In this document: one piece after another, positions 1 to 7,413 of the stretch
How the letters are laid out: each line of letters begins with the position of its first letter
Numbering within the stretch: position 1 is the stretch's first letter
Assembly: GCA_016703895.1 (NCBI GenBank)
Contig: JADJBE010000026.1
Coordinates: 62,001-126,000, forward strand
Direction: 5' to 3'
Length of the DNA: 64,000 nt
Origin: Pseudomonadota bacterium
GTDB taxonomy: Bacteria > Pseudomonadota > Gammaproteobacteria > Steroidobacterales > Steroidobacteraceae
Notes under the pieces: generated by a model
Seen by the model: the letters and a program-made list of their open reading frames with translations, nothing else
Database searches by the model: none
Told to the model about the DNA's origin: nothing
Translations under genes and position numbers: made by a program

Positions 1-141
1 GGCAAGGGGTCCGAGGCGCACAAGGCGGCCGTGACAGGCGATACGGTCGGCGATCCCTACAAGGACACCGCGGGGCCGGCGATCAATCCACTGATCAAGA
101 TCATCAACATCGTCGCATTGCTGCTGGTGCCGCTGCTCTAA
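1..141 (+). CDS. hppA: Membrane-bound proton-translocating pyrophosphatase, C-terminal fragment
   Basis: Only the last 46 codons are in the window; the gene enters from the left edge and stops at TAA. The tail has the motifs GKGSEAHKAAV and GDPYKDTAGPAINPLIK followed by a hydrophobic end, which is the conserved C-terminus of H+-PPases. The family couples PPi hydrolysis to H+ (or Na+) pumping across the inner membrane. The GDPYKDTAGPA stretch carries conserved acidic and lysine residues of the PPi-binding site. Subtype (K+-dependent or not) cannot be judged from this fragment. Confidence 0.9.
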   Translation, partial: GKGSEAHKAAVTGDTVGDPYKDTAGPAINPLIKIINIVALLLVPLL

Positions 142-149
142 CCAGGCGC

Positions 150-192
150 TTGATCCAGATCACATCGGCAGTACGCTCCGCTTGCGTACACT
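150..192 (+). promoter_or_regulatory. FNR box and -10 element ahead of the DGC remnant
   Basis: TTGATCCAGATCAC at 150-163 matches the FNR/Anr consensus TTGAT-N4-ATCAA except at the last base. A TACACT hexamer at 187-192 lies where a class II FNR promoter would place its -10, giving a predicted transcript start near 198. That leaves a leader of about 16 nt with a GGAGG at 203-207 before the GTG at 214. Site and spacing are read directly; function is inferred from the fnr gene nearby. Confidence 0.6.
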
Positions 193-213
193 GGTGTGAT
201 CTGGAGGTTTCTG

Positions 214-345
214 GTGGAAAAGCCCTCGATTCCGCTCGTTTACTTGTGCTCGGACTGCTCGAACGCCGCGCAGATGGCGAATCAGCTCGCGATCCGCCTC
301 GATCGAACCAACCTCGCGATGTCCTGCATCGCCGCCCGCAGCATG
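214..345 (+). pseudogene. Remnant of a DGC-domain (putative zinc-binding) protein gene
   Basis: GTG at 214 follows a GGAGG with good spacing. The reading begins VEKPSIPLVYLCSDCSNAAQ, then MANQLAIRLDR and MSCIA. This matches the N-terminal signature of the DGC-domain family (VYxCSGCSxAAQxAN ... LDR ... EMSCIAGVGG). Similarity stops right after SCIA: the expected GVGGDV and the later DGC and Cys motifs are missing, and the frame then runs antisense through the 3' end of nadB. A deletion that removed the 3' ends of both convergent genes is the simplest reading. An intact upstream FNR promoter is still visible. Confidence 0.6.
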
Positions 346-1724
346 GACTCGACCAGCTGCAGGTGCGGCGCTTGCGAATCGGTCCGTCGCGAGAGTCGTG
401 CGCGCCAAGTCGTGAGCGTCGCAATGCCCTCTGTCAGCGACGCCGCCGTGCGCAGCGGTCCCAGGCACCGCCACATTAGCTGATGCAGTTCGTCGTCGAT
501 ACGCTCGTCGTGAATTGCGAGTGGATCGAGCTTGCCTACTTCAGGCGGTCCGCCGCGCGCATCGCCAAGGACCTGTCCGAGACGCCGTCCGAAGGTCACG
601 GCTTCCAGCAGCGAATTACTCGCGAGGCGGTTCCTGCCGTGCAGGCCCGTACACGCAACTTCGCCCACCGCCCACAGGCGAGGCAAGCTCGTGCGGCCAT
701 CGAGATCCACCGAAATGCCGCCCATGTGATAGTGCGCGGCGCACGTCACGCCGATCGGTTCGCGATCCGGATCGATGCCATGTTCCCGGCAATGCCGATA
801 GGCAGTTGGAAACGAGTGCGCAACATCTGTCGCCTGCAATCCCGTCGCATCGAGCCACACGCGTCTGCCGGCTAACTGCTCGGCATACACGACACTGGCC
901 ACCACGTCGCGCGGCGCAAGATCGCCGAGCGGGTGCACGCCGTGCATGATGTACTTTCCCGCCGCGTCGATCAGTCGCGCACCAGCGCCGCGCAACGCCT
1001 CCGAGATCAGCGGCAACGGACGCGTGTCGACGTCGAGCGCGGTGGGATGAAACTGCACTGCTGCCAACGAGTCGCAGCGCGCACCCGCGGCGAGTGCTAT
1101 GGCGAGACCATCGCCGCAAGCTTCGAGCGGATTCGTCGTACGAGAATAGAGTCCGCCGAGTCCGCCCGTCGCCAGCACGACGTCGCGAGCTCGCACCATC
1201 ACTGGCGACCCAGCGCTGGAGACGGCGGTAACGCCCTGAATGCCACTGGTATCTTGCAGTAGAGCGCGAGCACGCATCGACGGCAACAGCTCGACATGCG
1301 GTGCCTCAGCCAGCCGTTCTCGCAGCACGCGCATGATCGCGGCGCCAGTCGCGTCGCCATCGGCATGCAGCACCCGCGCCCGGCTGTGCGCCGCTTCGAG
1401 ATGCACCGACCACCGCCCATCATGCGTGCGCGCAAAGATCACGCCGAGCGCCTCTAACCACTTGATGGCATCGAGCGCATGTCCGCAGGCAAAGTGCACC
1501 GCGCGGTCATCGTTACATCGGTGTCCTGCGGCGCGCGTGTCGGCTGCGTGCAACTGCGGTGTGTCGTCATCGCCGACGGCCGCCGCGATGCCACCCTGCG
1601 CCAACTCGCTCGCTGTACCGCCTGCGTGCAGAATACTCACTCGACGCCCGCGAGCAGTCAACGCCGTCACGAGACCGGCCGCGCCGGCGCCGACGACCAG
1701 CAGATCTGTGTCGAAGGTTGTCAC
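282..1724 (-). CDS. nadB: L-aspartate oxidase, C-terminally shortened
   Basis: Flavoenzyme oxidising L-aspartate to iminoaspartate, the first step of de novo NAD synthesis; it can use O2 or fumarate as acceptor. The Rossmann motif VVGAGAAGL is at residues 9-17, with the family segments GGLGGLYSRTTNP, QFHPTAL, SEALRGAGARL, HYHMGGI and GRNRLASNSLLE in order. The GTG start at 1724 overlaps the nadA stop (GTGA), so translation is probably coupled. The product has 480 residues against about 510-540 usually. The conserved C-terminal ESRGxHxxxDxP segment is absent: the reading leaves the family after LRAAMQ and runs antisense into the DGC remnant. Loss of this tail may or may not be tolerated. Last gene of fabA-fabB-nadA-nadB. 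Confidence 0.9.
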   Translation of the reverse strand: MTTFDTDLLVVGAGAAGLVTALTARGRRVSILHAGGTASELAQGGIAAAVGDDDTPQLHAADTRAAGHRCNDDRAVHFACGHALDAIKWLEALGVIFARTHDGRWSVHLEAAHSRARVLHADGDATGAAIMRVLRERLAEAPHVELLPSMRARALLQDTSGIQGVTAVSSAGSPVMVRARDVVLATGGLGGLYSRTTNPLEACGDGLAIALAAGARCDSLAAVQFHPTALDVDTRPLPLISEALRGAGARLIDAAGKYIMHGVHPLGDLAPRDVVASVVYAEQLAGRRVWLDATGLQATDVAHSFPTAYRHCREHGIDPDREPIGVTCAAHYHMGGISVDLDGRTSLPRLWAVGEVACTGLHGRNRLASNSLLEAVTFGRRLGQVLGDARGGPPEVGKLDPLAIHDERIDDELHQLMWRCLGPLRTAASLTEGIATLTTWRARLSRRTDSQAPHLQLVESMLRAAMQDIARLVRSRRIAS

Positions 1725-2731
1725 GAAGCGCGCGTGCGACCCAGCTCCAGCATCCGCTGCACGGCACGGCGCGCACCGGCCGCGATTTCGTCCGGAATCT
1801 CGATCGCAAGGCTCAGGCGTTCGAGACTGGTGCGCACACTGGCAAGTGTGATGCGCTGCATATGCGGACACAGATTGCAGGGGCGCAGGAATTGAATGTC
1901 CGGGAAGTTGCTCGATATGTTGTCGGCCATCGAGCACTCGGTGATCAGCATTGCGCGCGGCGGTTGCTGACGTTCCAATGTCGCGATCATGGCTGAGGTC
2001 GAGCCGACGAAATCAGCCGCGTCCAACACGTCGCCCGGACACTCGGGATGTGCGAGCACATAGGCTTGCGATGCATTGCGATACTCGCGGACTTCCTGCC
2101 CCGTGAACCTCTCATGGACTTCGCAGTGGCCCTGCCACGGAATGATGCGCACGCTAGTGTGAGCCGCAACATGCGCCGCAAGATACTCGTCCGGGACGAA
2201 GATCACCTCAGGCGCACCCAGGCTCTCGACCACGGCTTGTGCGTTTGAGGACGTGCAGCAAGCGTCGCACTCGCTCTTGACCGCCGCGCTGGTGTTCACG
2301 TAGCACACGACCGGTACGCCGGGATGACGCGCTCGCAGTGCCCGGACGTCTGCGGGCGTAATCGACTCGGCCAGTGAGCAGCCGGCAGCGGCGTCGGGTA
2401 ACAGCACCGTCTTGTCCGGCGCCAGCAACTTGGCAGTCTCAGCCATGAAGCGCACGCCGCACAGCACGATAACGTCGGCGGTGGCTCTGGCAGCATACCG
2501 GGCGAGCTCCAACGAATCCCCGCAGAAGTCGGCGACGCCGTGATACACCTCAGGGCGCTGGTAGTTGTGAGCAAGAATCACCGCATTACGCTCGTGCTTG
2601 AGAGCATCGACGGCGGCCACCAGCTCATAGTGCGCATCCCATTCGACGGCCGGCATCAGGCGTGCGACGCGCTCGTAACGCTCGCGATGCTGCGAGGAAC
2701 TGTAATGCCGATCGAGCGCCGCGGTCGTCAT
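1721..2731 (-). CDS. nadA: Quinolinate synthase
   Basis: [4Fe-4S] enzyme condensing iminoaspartate with dihydroxyacetone phosphate to quinolinate; partner of NadB. Visible family motifs are ILAHNYQ, VADFCGDSLELA, LCGVRFMAETAK, DAAAGCSLAE, CDACCTSSNA and TECSMADN followed by RPCNLCPHMQRI, which include the cluster-ligand cysteines. The start at 2731 is chosen because it lies 2 bases from the fabB stop and removes a 39-residue upstream stretch unlike NadA. It gives 336 residues. The Fe-S cluster is oxygen-labile, in keeping with the FNR box at the head of the operon. Confidence 0.95.
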   Translation of the reverse strand: MTTAALDRHYSSSQHRERYERVARLMPAVEWDAHYELVAAVDALKHERNAVILAHNYQRPEVYHGVADFCGDSLELARYAARATADVIVLCGVRFMAETAKLLAPDKTVLLPDAAAGCSLAESITPADVRALRARHPGVPVVCYVNTSAAVKSECDACCTSSNAQAVVESLGAPEVIFVPDEYLAAHVAAHTSVRIIPWQGHCEVHERFTGQEVREYRNASQAYVLAHPECPGDVLDAADFVGSTSAMIATLERQQPPRAMLITECSMADNISSNFPDIQFLRPCNLCPHMQRITLASVRTSLERLSLAIEIPDEIAAGARRAVQRMLELGRTRAS

Positions 2732-2733
2732 GT

Positions 2734-3942
2734 TCACACTCGCGCAAAAACCAGCGACGCGTTGGTGCCGCCGAAGCCGAAGCTGTTCGACATCACCGTA
2801 TCCACACGCATCGACCGCGTTTCTCGCAGCACCGGGTAGTCTGCACAAGCTGGGTCCAGTTCGTCGATATTGACCGAACCTGCGAGAAACCCGTCACGCA
2901 GCATCAAAAGGCTGTAGATCGCCTCTTGCACACCCGCGGCACCGAGCGAGTGCCCCGACAAGGATTTGGTTGAGGACACAAGCGGCACGTCGAAGCCGAA
3001 CATCTCGCGCATCGCTTTGAGTTCGACTACATCGCCGAGCGTTGTCGAGGTACCGTGTGCATTTACGTAGTCCACTGGCTGTGCAACTTCGGCGAGAGCT
3101 TGGCGCATGCAGCGCACTGCGCCTTCGCCGGAGGGCTGCACCATGTCGGCACCGTCAGAGGTGACACCAAAGCCTACCAGCTCCGCAATGATCGGTGCGC
3201 CGCGCGCCACTGCGTGCTCGAGCGATTCCAGCACCAGCATGCCGCCACCACTTGCAATGACGAAACCGTCGCGGTTCACGTCGTAAGCGCGCGATGCATT
3301 CTCAGGCGTGGCATTGCGTGCAGTAGATAGCGCACCCATCGCATCGAACAGCGCGGTCAGCGACCAGTGCTCTTCTTCGCCGCCACCGCAGAACATCACG
3401 TCCTGATTACCCCAGCGAATCTGCTCGGCCGCCGCACCGATGCAATGCGCACTGGTCGCGCAGGCCGAGGTCAACGAATAGCTGACGCCCTTGATGTGGA
3501 AACTCGTCGCCAAACACGCGGCAACGGTACTACACATGGTGCGCGGCACGCGCGTCGCACCAACTTTCCGCAAGCCGCGGGCACGCAGGGTATCAGCGAC
3601 CTCAACTATGTTGGCGGGCGATCCGCCACCCGTGCCCGCGATCAAGCCGGTACGCGGATTGCTGATCTCAGTCTCGGTCAGGCCGCTTTGCGCAATAGCG
3701 CGCGCCATCGAGATCGCGGCAAACGCCGCCGCGTCACCCATGAAACGTAGGTCGCGGCGGTCGATGTGCTCGCTCACGACTATCTGCGGCACACCGGCGA
3801 CATGGCTACGCAGACCTGCCGCGGGATAGTCCGGCATCGCGCGGATGCCGGAGCGGCCCGCGGCGAGCGCGCTGCTGACCGTGTCGAGATCATTGCCAAG
3901 GCATGAGACGATTCCCATGCCGGTGACGACTACGCGGCGCAC
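2734..3942 (-). CDS. fabB: 3-oxoacyl-ACP synthase I (KAS I)
   Basis: Elongating condensing enzyme of type II fatty acid synthesis, needed with FabA for the oxygen-independent branch to unsaturated acids. It starts VVVTGMGIVSCLGN. The catalytic Cys lies in TSACATSAHCIGAA, the His residues in NAHGTSTTLGD and SLSGHSLGAAG, and the C-terminus has SFGFGGTNASLVF. The product is 402 residues. A GTG start follows directly on the fabA stop (TGA then GTG), so the two are co-translated. FabB is preferred over FabF because of pairing with fabA. Confidence 0.95.
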   Translation of the reverse strand: MRRVVVTGMGIVSCLGNDLDTVSSALAAGRSGIRAMPDYPAAGLRSHVAGVPQIVVSEHIDRRDLRFMGDAAAFAAISMARAIAQSGLTETEISNPRTGLIAGTGGGSPANIVEVADTLRARGLRKVGATRVPRTMCSTVAACLATSFHIKGVSYSLTSACATSAHCIGAAAEQIRWGNQDVMFCGGGEEEHWSLTALFDAMGALSTARNATPENASRAYDVNRDGFVIASGGGMLVLESLEHAVARGAPIIAELVGFGVTSDGADMVQPSGEGAVRCMRQALAEVAQPVDYVNAHGTSTTLGDVVELKAMREMFGFDVPLVSSTKSLSGHSLGAAGVQEAIYSLLMLRDGFLAGSVNIDELDPACADYPVLRETRSMRVDTVMSNSFGFGGTNASLVFARV

Positions 3943-4494
3943 TCAGCTCACCACTGGCGCGTTGAACAAGCCAACGCGCAGTCCCGTCGCCGAGTAGATC
4001 TTCTGGCCATCCGCGATCAGCGCGGCATCGCCCACGATCATCACGAGCTTGCGTTCGATCAATCGCTTGATGTCGATCTGGTACTCCACCAGTTTGATAT
4101 TCGGCAACACTTGACCGGTAAAACGCACTTCGTCGACGCCCAGCGCACGACCATGACCGAGATGCCCACGCCACCCTAGATGGAAACCCAACAGCTGCCA
4201 CATCGCATCGAGCCCGAGGCAGCCGGGCATCACCGGATCGCCGATGAAGTGGCACGCAAAAAACCAGAGCGACGGGTCGATGTCGAGCTCGGCGCGTATC
4301 TCGCCCGACCCATAGGCGCCACCCTCGGCCGAGATTCTCGCGATCCGATCGAACATGAGCATCTGCCCCACGGGCAAGCGCGGTGATCCTGGCTCGAACA
4401 GCGTGCCCTCACCGCAGGCAATCAATTGCTCTTTGGTAAAGCTGTGTTGGCGTTGCTGGTTCGCGGCGTGCGCGGCTGGGGTATTGTCTGTCAT
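3943..4494 (-). CDS. fabA: 3-hydroxydecanoyl-ACP dehydratase/isomerase
   Basis: Introduces the double bond at the C10 stage so that unsaturated fatty acids form without oxygen. The active-site His lies in FFACHFIGDP and the catalytic Asp in GCLGLDAMWQL; VKFTGQVLP is conserved here as VRFTGQVLP. Length is 183 residues, with about 10 more N-terminal residues than E. coli FabA. The start at 4494 is well constrained: no plausible start codon lies between it and the FNR box, and no Shine-Dalgarno precedes it. A TGTAAT at -12 to -7 and an FNR box centred at -41.5 relative to the ATG suggest a leaderless mRNA. Head of fabA-fabB-nadA-nadB. Confidence 0.96.
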   Translation of the reverse strand: MTDNTPAAHAANQQRQHSFTKEQLIACGEGTLFEPGSPRLPVGQMLMFDRIARISAEGGAYGSGEIRAELDIDPSLWFFACHFIGDPVMPGCLGLDAMWQLLGFHLGWRGHLGHGRALGVDEVRFTGQVLPNIKLVEYQIDIKRLIERKLVMIVGDAALIADGQKIYSATGLRVGLFNAPVVS

Positions 4495-4500
4495 ACAGCC

Positions 4501-4542
4501 ATTACAGCCCGTGTGGTGCGCGTCCGCTTTGATCTTTATCAA
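4501..4542 (-). promoter_or_regulatory. FNR-dependent promoter of fabA
   Basis: TTGATCTTTATCAA at 4529-4542 is a perfect FNR palindrome, extended to 16 bases by a flanking T/A pair. On the minus strand its centre is 41.5 bases before the A of the fabA ATG (4494). TGTAAT at 4506-4501 differs from TATAAT at one position and sits at -12 to -7 if transcription starts at the ATG itself. The box lies inside the last codons of ubiD. Activation by the Fnr encoded at 8460-9149 is inferred. Confidence 0.7.
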
Positions 4543-5998
4543 ACAGCGCGGCCCACATTGGATCGGTCCGTTGGACCACGTCAGGGTCCATCGCAAGGGG
4601 GCGGCCCCACTTGCGGCGCGTCTCGCCTGGCCACTTGTTGGTCGCGTCAATGCCGAGCTTCGATCCCAGACCCGCAATCGGACTGGCGAAATCGAGATAG
4701 TCGATCGGACTGCGACGCACGAAATGCATGTCGCGCGCCGGATCGACGCGGGTAGAGATCGCCCAGATCACTTCCTGCCAGTTGCGCACGTCGATATCGT
4801 CATCGGTGATGATCACGAACTTGGTATAGAGGAACTGGCGCAGGCTCGACCAAACGGCTTGCATGATCTGCCGCGCGTGGCCGGGGTACGCCTTGCGTAT
4901 GCTGACCACCGCGACGCGATACGAACACGCCTCGGGCGGCAGATGGAAGTCGACGATCTCCGGAAAGCTGCGCTGCAGGATCGGTATGAACATCTCGTTG
5001 AGCGACATCGCCAGCACGGACGGTTCGTCCAATGGCGAGCGACCCAGGTAGCCGCCGTGGTAGAACGCCTGCCGCCGAATCGACAGACGCTCGACGGTGA
5101 GAACGGGAAACATGGCTTGGCTGTTGTAGTAGCCGGTGTGATCACCAAAGGGACCTTCGAGTGCTTCGTCGCCGGGCGCGATGTGACCCTCGAGGACGAT
5201 CTCTGCGCTTGCGCAACTATCGAGGCCAACGGCGGTGCGAAAGACCTCGCTGCGGCGACGGCGCAGCAATCCCGCGAACTGGTACTCGGAGATACTGTCC
5301 GGGATCGGGGTTGTGGCGGCGATCAACAAAGCCGGATCGGCACCGATCATCACAACGACCGGGAAGGGTTTGCCGGGATGCTCACGTTGCCAGTCACGAA
5401 AGTCGAGCGCGCCACCTCGATGTGACAACCAACGCATAATCACCCGATTGCGACCGAGCACCTGCTGGCGATAGGGCGCCACGTTCTGCCGCAACTTGCG
5501 CGTGCCACGGGTGACAACCAGACCCCAGGTGATCAGTGGGCCGGCATCTTCCGGCCAGCAGGTCCATACCGGCAAGCAATTCAGGTCTACGTCGGCACCA
5601 GTCTGCACCGTCTCGTAATCCGGCGGGCGCGCGACACTGTGCGGCGTTGCCTTGAGCAGCGGCAGCAGCGCCGGCAGGCGACCGAGCGCTTTGCGCGGTT
5701 GATCGGGCCAACGTGGCTCGCGCAAGAATGCCAGCGTCTCGCCCACATCCCGAAACTGCTTGACGTTGTCGTAGCCGAGCGCCGCCGCCACGCGCCGCGA
5801 CGTGCCGAACAGATTGCCGAGCACCGGCATGTGAAAGCCACGCGGCTGCTCGAACCACAGCGCCGGCCCGCCACATTTGAGACTCCGTTGACACAGATCG
5901 GTCATTTCAAGTCGCGTATCGACAGGGAATGGTACACGCTTCAGATCACCGTTCTTTTCCAGCACTCGCACAAACTCTCGCAGGCTCGCGTGAGTCAT
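4502..5998 (-). CDS. ubiD: 4-hydroxy-3-polyprenylbenzoate decarboxylase
   Basis: Prenylated-FMN decarboxylase of ubiquinone synthesis. The start at 5998 (MTHASLREFVRVLEKNGDL) gives 498 residues, almost the length of E. coli UbiD (497). Family segments include WFEQPRG, LPVWTCWPEDAGPLITWGLV, NVAPYRQQVLGRNRVIMRWLSHRGGA, FGDHTGYYN and the C-terminal IGIDATNKWPGE-type stretch (here LGIDATNKWPGE). It is divergent from ubiT across a region holding an FNR box, and its last codons contain the fabA FNR box. The flavin prenyltransferase UbiX is not in the window. Confidence 0.95.
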   Translation of the reverse strand: MTHASLREFVRVLEKNGDLKRVPFPVDTRLEMTDLCQRSLKCGGPALWFEQPRGFHMPVLGNLFGTSRRVAAALGYDNVKQFRDVGETLAFLREPRWPDQPRKALGRLPALLPLLKATPHSVARPPDYETVQTGADVDLNCLPVWTCWPEDAGPLITWGLVVTRGTRKLRQNVAPYRQQVLGRNRVIMRWLSHRGGALDFRDWQREHPGKPFPVVVMIGADPALLIAATTPIPDSISEYQFAGLLRRRRSEVFRTAVGLDSCASAEIVLEGHIAPGDEALEGPFGDHTGYYNSQAMFPVLTVERLSIRRQAFYHGGYLGRSPLDEPSVLAMSLNEMFIPILQRSFPEIVDFHLPPEACSYRVAVVSIRKAYPGHARQIMQAVWSSLRQFLYTKFVIITDDDIDVRNWQEVIWAISTRVDPARDMHFVRRSPIDYLDFASPIAGLGSKLGIDATNKWPGETRRKWGRPLAMDPDVVQRTDPMWAALFDKDQSGRAPHGL

Positions 5999-6025
5999 CG
6001 TTGCTGCCCGCACTTCGTGTGTGCG

Positions 6026-6039
6026 TTGACAATGATCAA
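6026..6039 (+). promoter_or_regulatory. FNR box in the ubiD-ubiT divergent region
   Basis: TTGACAATGATCAA matches TTGAT-N4-ATCAA with one change in the left half-site (TTGAC). For a class II promoter reading toward ubiT it predicts a transcript start near 6074, with CATGAA in the -10 position, and a leader of about 23 nt before the ATG at 6097. Relative to the ubiD start its centre is at -34.5, a place where binding would more likely repress than activate. Confidence 0.6.
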
Positions 6040-6096
6040 TACGCACACCCATCGCACATGGCATGAATGCGTGCCGCCGCCGTCAGGGACATTCTC

Positions 6097-6624
6097 ATGC
6101 TCGATCCTCATGCCGCACTTCGACACCTGCTGCGTCTGGCACCCGCGACCGCGCAGGCGCAATTGCTCGCGCTCGCAGTCAATCAGTTGCTGCGCGGCCA
6201 GCTCATCGCCGAGCGACTCGGCGATCTCGCCGGCAAGCGCCTCGCTTTGCGCGTGGACGACGTGCCGCTCGCACTCACATTCGAGATCGTCGCGGGCGGG
6301 CTGCGCCACTCGGTGCGTGCGCCGCATGTCACCGTTCGGGGCACTCTCGCAGACTTCATCGCGCTGGCGCGACGCCGCGAAGACCCCGACGCACTGTTCT
6401 TTCAACGACGCCTCGCGGTCGAAGGCGAGACCGAAACTGGGCTGCATCTGAAGAATCTGCTCGACGGGTGGGATTACGATTTGCCGGCGCATGTGCGTGC
6501 CGTGCTGCCGAGCCCCGTCGCGAGCCTCACACTGCACGGTCTATCCCGGCTTCGCCGCGCAGGTAGCCGTCGCAGTAACCGCCCGGCAGCGCGGACTCCG
6601 GGAACGGAGTTGTCGCGCCGGTAG
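6097..6624 (+). CDS. ubiT: SCP2-domain accessory factor of O2-independent ubiquinone synthesis
   Basis: UbiT (YhbT) binds lipids and is needed for anaerobic ubiquinone formation with UbiU and UbiV. The family signature lies in the centre: DPDALFFQRRLAVEGETETG, then LHLKNLLDG. ATG 6097 is chosen because AGGGA lies 7 bases upstream and the predicted FNR-dependent start site is at 6074; an alternative ATG at 6067 would lie upstream of that site. Length is 175 residues, close to E. coli UbiT (174). The 3' end overlaps the convergent ubiV by 98 bases, and the Arg-rich tail encoded there is poorly conserved. Confidence 0.88.
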   Translation: MLDPHAALRHLLRLAPATAQAQLLALAVNQLLRGQLIAERLGDLAGKRLALRVDDVPLALTFEIVAGGLRHSVRAPHVTVRGTLADFIALARRREDPDALFFQRRLAVEGETETGLHLKNLLDGWDYDLPAHVRAVLPSPVASLTLHGLSRLRRAGSRRSNRPAARTPGTELSRR

Positions 6625-7402
6625 CGTCGGTCGCATCACGAAAGGCGCGAATCACGGCCGCGAAGTCCTGCGATTGCGGCGAGAGTCTGAGGATGTCGAC
6701 GCCAGCCGCGCGCAGCTCGTCGACGTGCGACCAAAGATTCTGGACGGCGGCGGACTGAGTCTGAATGCCGTTCAGTGTCAGGAACGGCTGGTCTTCGCGG
6801 GAATAGAGAGTGATGCCGTCGGGATATTCACGACAGATGAAGCCGCAATCATCCTTCGGTCGGTTTTGCGATCGCGCCGTGAAACAGCGTGCCGAGAAGG
6901 CGAGCGGCAAGCGACCGTATGCGAACACCTCGATCTCAAGACCCGGCGGACGTGACTTGCCGAGCGTGGCGATTGTTGTCAGTGGCAACTCCACAGGTGC
7001 CACCCAGCGTCGGGCACCATGCTCGACCATCAGTCGCAGCGTCGCTTCGTTGTAGACGTTGAGATGCGGACCGGCGACGAACGGACTGCCAGCACCATGC
7101 TGCACGGCCGCCATGTCGTTAGCCTCGAAATGACCAGCAGACCCGTCAACGATGCGCGCCATGGTCGCGAGTTCGGATTCGGCCTCGATCAGCGCCAGGG
7201 TAGACCAGACGACTTCCTTGCCGGCGGCTTCCAACGCGCACGCGACCAACGGCCAGTCGTCCTTTTGCAGGACCCGTCGTTTACTGCAAACGACTTCGCC
7301 GAGATACACGATATCGACCGGCGCGTCACACAACTCGGCGTAGAAATCGAGCGCCGTGCCCCGGTCCCAAAGATAGAGCAGCGGACCGACCGCCAGTTTC
7401 AT
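6527..7402 (-). CDS. ubiV: O2-independent ubiquinone hydroxylation subunit UbiV
   Basis: U32-family [4Fe-4S] protein acting with UbiU in oxygen-independent ring hydroxylation of ubiquinone precursors. Counted from the ATG at 7402 the four cluster cysteines are C39 (VVCSKRR), C173, C186 and C190 (SARCFTARSQNRPKDDCGFIC), with the spacing of E. coli UbiV. The ATG at 7402 aligns with MKYSLGP of E. coli. Alternatives are 7417, whose ATGA overlaps the ubiU stop, and 7423. It lies directly downstream of ubiU and is convergent with, and overlaps, ubiT. Confidence 0.93.
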   Translation of the reverse strand: MKLAVGPLLYLWDRGTALDFYAELCDAPVDIVYLGEVVCSKRRVLQKDDWPLVACALEAAGKEVVWSTLALIEAESELATMARIVDGSAGHFEANDMAAVQHGAGSPFVAGPHLNVYNEATLRLMVEHGARRWVAPVELPLTTIATLGKSRPPGLEIEVFAYGRLPLAFSARCFTARSQNRPKDDCGFICREYPDGITLYSREDQPFLTLNGIQTQSAAVQNLWSHVDELRAAGVDILRLSPQSQDFAAVIRAFRDATDATGATTPFPESALPGGYCDGYLRGEAGIDRAV

Positions 7403-7413
7403 CGCGCGCGAAC

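Noticed and set aside
4355..5425. 356-codon plus-strand frame over fabA and ubiD
   Set aside because: Antisense to two well-supported genes, no start signal, no motif.
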